Source: Anastatus disparis (lineage: Eukaryota > Arthropoda > Insecta > Hymenoptera > Eupelmidae). Taken from it: a stretch of 64,000 nt of DNA. Each line of letters opens with the position of its first letter. Within the stretch, counting starts at the first letter, position 1. The notes beneath the pieces are model-generated. The model was not told the DNA's origin and ran no database searches. It saw only the letters and a list, made by a program, of their open reading frames with translations. The stretch lies in assembly GCA_017163975.1 (NCBI GenBank), contig JAFFSR010000227.1, positions 8,856,501-8,920,500 of the forward strand, read 5' to 3'. The position numbers and the translations under genes were made by a program. Shown here one piece after another: positions 60,853 to 64,000 of this stretch.

Positions 60853-60988
60853 AAATAGTATATTACGATACGGGCGACTTAAATCACCTATTATTACACG
60901 GCGAGGTTAGGACCCTCGCTGACGCTCGGGCCCTAACCTCGCCGTGTAATAATAGGTGAATTTAAGTCGCGAGTATCGTATACTATTT
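60853..60988. mobile_element. GC-rich palindromic element 1
   Basis: The arms of about 55 bp contain CGACTTAAAT, CACCTATTATTACACGGCG and AGGTTAGG, and are followed by exact complements CCTAACCTCGCCGTG, TAATAATAGGTG and TTTAAGTCG. The outermost TAGTATA/TATACTA also pair. The loop is GC-rich (CCCTCGCTGACGCTCGGG). There is no ORF. Confidence 0.8.
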
Positions 60989-61691
60989 TATAGCTCGAGT
61001 GATTTAAATCCGCCGCACTACATCTATACTCTCAAAGTTCAATAATAAACAAAGGCTATGCACTCCACGAATGATAATTCATTAAAAAAACGAATTCTAT
61101 ATACTAGCAAAACTAGGCATTCTATGAATAATAAATCGTAAAAAAAAGCGAAAACTGAAAAAAAACAAAATTTAAGCACTTCGCGAATAATAAATAGAAA
61201 AAAAACTAAAAATATTATATAAAACATGAAATAACATTATGTCAAACTGTTGAAATTAATTCTGTAATAATAAAAATCTAAATTTCCTTTCCATATGTAT
61301 TAGGGCCGTAGGAGCGACAATTGGTAACTTATGTATTGTATTAGCAGTTGCGTTTAGGGGAATCACAGACGCGACTGAGTCTTAGAGCGTCGAAATGACT
61401 ACCTCTTCGCTTCATATGTTACACTGATATTAACTTTGGTTTTACACGTATTTTATACGCTTATAATTGTTATTTATTTTGAAAAATATCGATATAAAAG
61501 AGTTGCAATAATCTACACTTTATTATTATCGATGAATAAACTTTTAAAAATAATCCAGATCTCAAAATATCGCTTATTATAAGTGCGTGTTTTAAGTGAA
61601 TTCAGCATCATATTCATTATTGAACAGCGTAAAAATTTATCGTTTAACTCTTGGCTCAGCGGGATTTAAGCGCGGATTTAAATCACGCAGT
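60989..61691. other. Spacer between palindromic elements
   Basis: The left edge (ATTTTATAGCTCGAGTGATT, continuing TAAATCCGC) matches the reverse complement of sequence near 61670-61701, so two related flanks face each other across this spacer. No gene is supported in between. A mixed-composition patch lies at 61310-61440. Confidence 0.55.
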
Positions 61692-61797
61692 GCTATAAAA
61701 TTTTTTTCGCCATGCCCTGCCCGAAAGCACAACTTTCGTCCCGGCACCGAAAAACAAAAGTTGTATTTTCGGCCTGGGTATGGCGAAAAATAGCATA
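61692..61797. mobile_element. GC-rich palindromic element 2a
   Basis: The left arm has TTTTTCGCCATGCCC, CGAAA and ACAACTTT. The right arm has AAAAGTTGT, TTTCGG and GGGTATGGCGAAAAA. Pairing is interrupted by a few mismatches. The open frames read across it are artefacts of the GC-rich repeat. Confidence 0.7.
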
Positions 61798-61904
61798 CAC
61801 ACCACGGGAGGTAAAATGGCGAGCCCATAGCAAATCGCCTTCGGCTCGAGGTGGCAATTATATGTGCTATGGACTCGCCAGTACTTTACCTCCCTTGGTG
61901 TGTA
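61796..61904. mobile_element. GC-rich palindromic element 2b
   Basis: The left arm contains ACACACCACGGGAGGTAAA, then GGCGAG, then CCATAGCA. The right arm contains TGTGCTATGG, CTCGCC, TTTACCTCCC and TTGGTGTGT. The loop includes ATCGCCTTCGGCTCGAGG. It directly abuts palindrome 2a, forming a double hairpin. Confidence 0.75.
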
Positions 61905-64000
61905 ATATACTATTACTCATCAATTAATCACTCTAAAAAGTCATTGTTACTTTCTCCCTTTACTCCTAAAACAAAATAAAAAAACCTAACGTACACACGA
62001 GCTTCTTCTATTACCTTTCCTCTAGTATTCTTTCTCCCAAGCGTCATGGAAGAGCTTAAAACGTATGAGGGGGCAATAACTGTGTAGTGTATACACTCTC
62101 TGTGGTCGTATTCCAACAGACATTTACGAAAGACGACGATTAAGCGGATCTTTTGATGTGGGATAAGCAAACAGATGCACAAGGCCGCCTTGATAGCCGG
62201 CACACGTTTATACTAGCTCGTGTACGTACGTATATACATTGGCTGTATAGCTAAAAAGTCTTTCCACCCTATTTCAAGTTGTTAATAAACACAGGAGATA
62301 TTCGTGCGATCAAACTGACTTTTAAAACTTACATCCACGTTCTTTGAAATATCTTTGATTTACATTTGTATTTGCGGTAAATAGCGAAGACGTGTGCGAT
62401 GCTTTTTTTTTCTCTTTTTTAAAGCAACTTAATGAGAAATATGGTAAAAGTTCAAAGAAGTTTATCTTTGATTTGGCTAATATTATCAAGAGTTAAGAAT
62501 TGCAAATGTTTGCAAATTCCCAGCGATATCTAAAGAAATTTACGGTATTAAATGTAAATGTTGTTAAATTCGTTTTCAATAACTAAACTTGCACATCAGA
62601 CAATTTAGAAAGTACAAATTTACAAGCATCGAGCACAGAATGCGCAAATTGACAATTTCATTGGAAATGCCTTTAACGAGGATAATCATTGTAAAAAGGA
62701 ATATCCGCAGAAGTTTAGTACACAGGATGAAAATGCGTTGTCACGTATTACTCGCTTTGATTCAATAAAGCTCTCCCCCCCCATTCGAAGAGATTTCAAG
62801 ATTGTCTTCTAAAGCTAGCTACGTTTACCGCGTATCACAAGTACCTCTCTTGAGTTTAATCTTGATCTTAATTAAGTTAGAACTTAAACACAATTCAAAT
62901 CTAATAGTTACGCATAACGGATATGCGAAATTATTTTTAACCATGAATTTCATTATTTCAAGTTGTTCTAGAATTAAATGAATAATTTTTATAAAATTAG
63001 TTTATTTATAATTGTGATTGGTTTTTTAAAAAAAAAAAGAGGCTACTCATACGATTTAAAAAGAAAAAAATATCGTAGAATTAGAAATTCAATCTGTAAA
63101 ATATATGAAACAAAGTGTTTGAAATCATTTACATGATACGTTTACGTTAATTTATCTAAAACAATTTTGCACTTACACAACATATTTCAGAAATAGTAGC
63201 TCCTCATTTACAATACAGAATCGCATTGATCGGCAAGCCATAAAGTCACTGGCGCTTTAGTCGTCGCTGCAATTAACAAACGTTCAAATTATGATACTGT
63301 TTCGTCATTTGAACAATGATACATGCGCTAGTCAATCAACCATTGATTATGTATACAGTTGGCAATCCAATTACAAAATACAAAACAATATAAGGCAGTA
63401 AATAATTTTTCGTTTTATTAAAAATATATTTATTCACGTTTACAGCAGAGACATTCAGATTTAAAATTAATTTTATTGAGTTAAACTAAAAGTCTTTTTA
63501 GATGCTCGTTAATAATTGTAGTCATAATTTTATAAAATTTATTAAAAAAATTGTCTGCCTAGCTCCAAGTATTAATTAGTTAAATAATTTGGATGCTGCT
63601 TCAGAGAAAAGTGCTCTTTAATAATTTAAAGATTAATTGAATTAATTTTTTAATTTTAAATGTAATTAGTTAAAATAAAATCGTATGGACTTCACAGGCA
63701 AAAATTAAAAAAATTTAATAACAAACTAAATGAAAATGTAATTGTATCCTCGATTTAGTTACAAAATTATAGAATGATCTATTCTTTTTTCTTCGCATTT
63801 CACCTTCAGTTCTTCTCTCTTTTCCATTACCCTGTCGACTTTTATCGTAAAAACAATGTGGTAAGCAGCTTAATTTCATTCGCACGGGTCCACAGGTCTC
63901 TCTGTCTCGGTATCACTGTATCGTCGCATAAAAAGTACGCATTAACACTCTCATCCCTCGTATCCATTCTAGTAGAATATATATTCTTAACGTAAAGGTA
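61905..64000. other. Non-coding right end of the window
   Basis: Mixed-composition blocks lie at 61960-62260, 62690-62880 and 63180-63370. No exon of the Methuselah-like receptor and no other gene could be supported. A C-run (CTCTCCCCCCCC) lies at about 62770-62781. Confidence 0.55.

Noticed and set aside
61596..61927. Three overlapping open frames on both strands
   Set aside because: They all lie across the GC-rich palindromes, where stop codons are scarce for compositional reasons.
1..64000. CRISPR array, rRNA genes, intact transposase or reverse transcriptase
   Set aside because: No regularly spaced identical repeats, no rRNA-like block and no catalytic motifs of mobile-element enzymes were found on reading the window and the open frames.

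Overview
The window is AT-rich eukaryotic nuclear DNA. It has GT-AG introns, long gene-poor stretches, dinucleotide microsatellites, many copies of a tRNA-derived SINE and several large foldback (palindromic) elements. The recognisable proteins are a Methuselah-like family B GPCR, which is an arthropod/insect family, an intronless MATH-BTB (SPOP-like) protein and a small intronless ankyrin-repeat protein. Together these suggest an insect. MATH-BTB expansions and an AT-rich genome would fit a parasitoid hymenopteran, but that is inference from family knowledge and the species cannot be fixed from the sequence. No bacterial operon, rRNA, CRISPR array, intact transposase or reverse transcriptase is visible.

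Layout. Positions 1-7252 hold three consecutive plus-strand exons of the Methuselah-like receptor: 1-376, 1428-1742 and 7017-7252. They join in frame across introns of about 1.05 and 5.3 kb. They encode the end of one ectodomain, what looks like a second complete ectodomain, then TM1, TM2 and the first residues of TM3. The next exon was not found, so the rest of the receptor lies across a very long intron 3, beyond the window, or is lost. From 7.3 to 46.7 kb there is no supportable protein-coding gene. This stretch holds five of the eight SINE copies, a hairpin element at 9.6 kb, TA microsatellites, and several GC/CpG-richer islands that look like possible regulatory DNA (13.1-13.5, 17.6, 37.6, 38.7, 40.6-40.9, 41.5 and 43.4-43.7 kb).

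From 45.7 to 48.4 kb there is a cluster of hairpins, then the MATH-BTB gene (46759-47817, plus strand, 352 aa), then a small inverted-repeat region and a short TIR element. At 50.7 kb there is a second, degenerate tRNA-like element. At 54.3-55.6 kb a roughly 700-bp palindromic element bounded by TTAA lies 16 bp beyond the stop codon of the ankyrin gene (minus strand, 207 aa). The ankyrin gene's AATAAA overlaps its stop codon. The last 6 kb carries another SINE and a cluster of three GC-rich palindromes (60.85-61.9 kb), two of which share flanking sequence in opposite orientation.

The genes do not form an obvious pathway. The receptor is a cell-surface signalling protein, the MATH-BTB protein is a likely cullin-3 substrate adaptor, and the ankyrin protein is a generic binding scaffold. 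If intron 3 spans the window, the last two would be nested inside the receptor gene, but that is untested. The most distinctive content is the repeat structure: a SINE whose 5' end is complementary to its own body, and several unrelated-looking foldback elements. I did not find a clearly novel multi-gene system.
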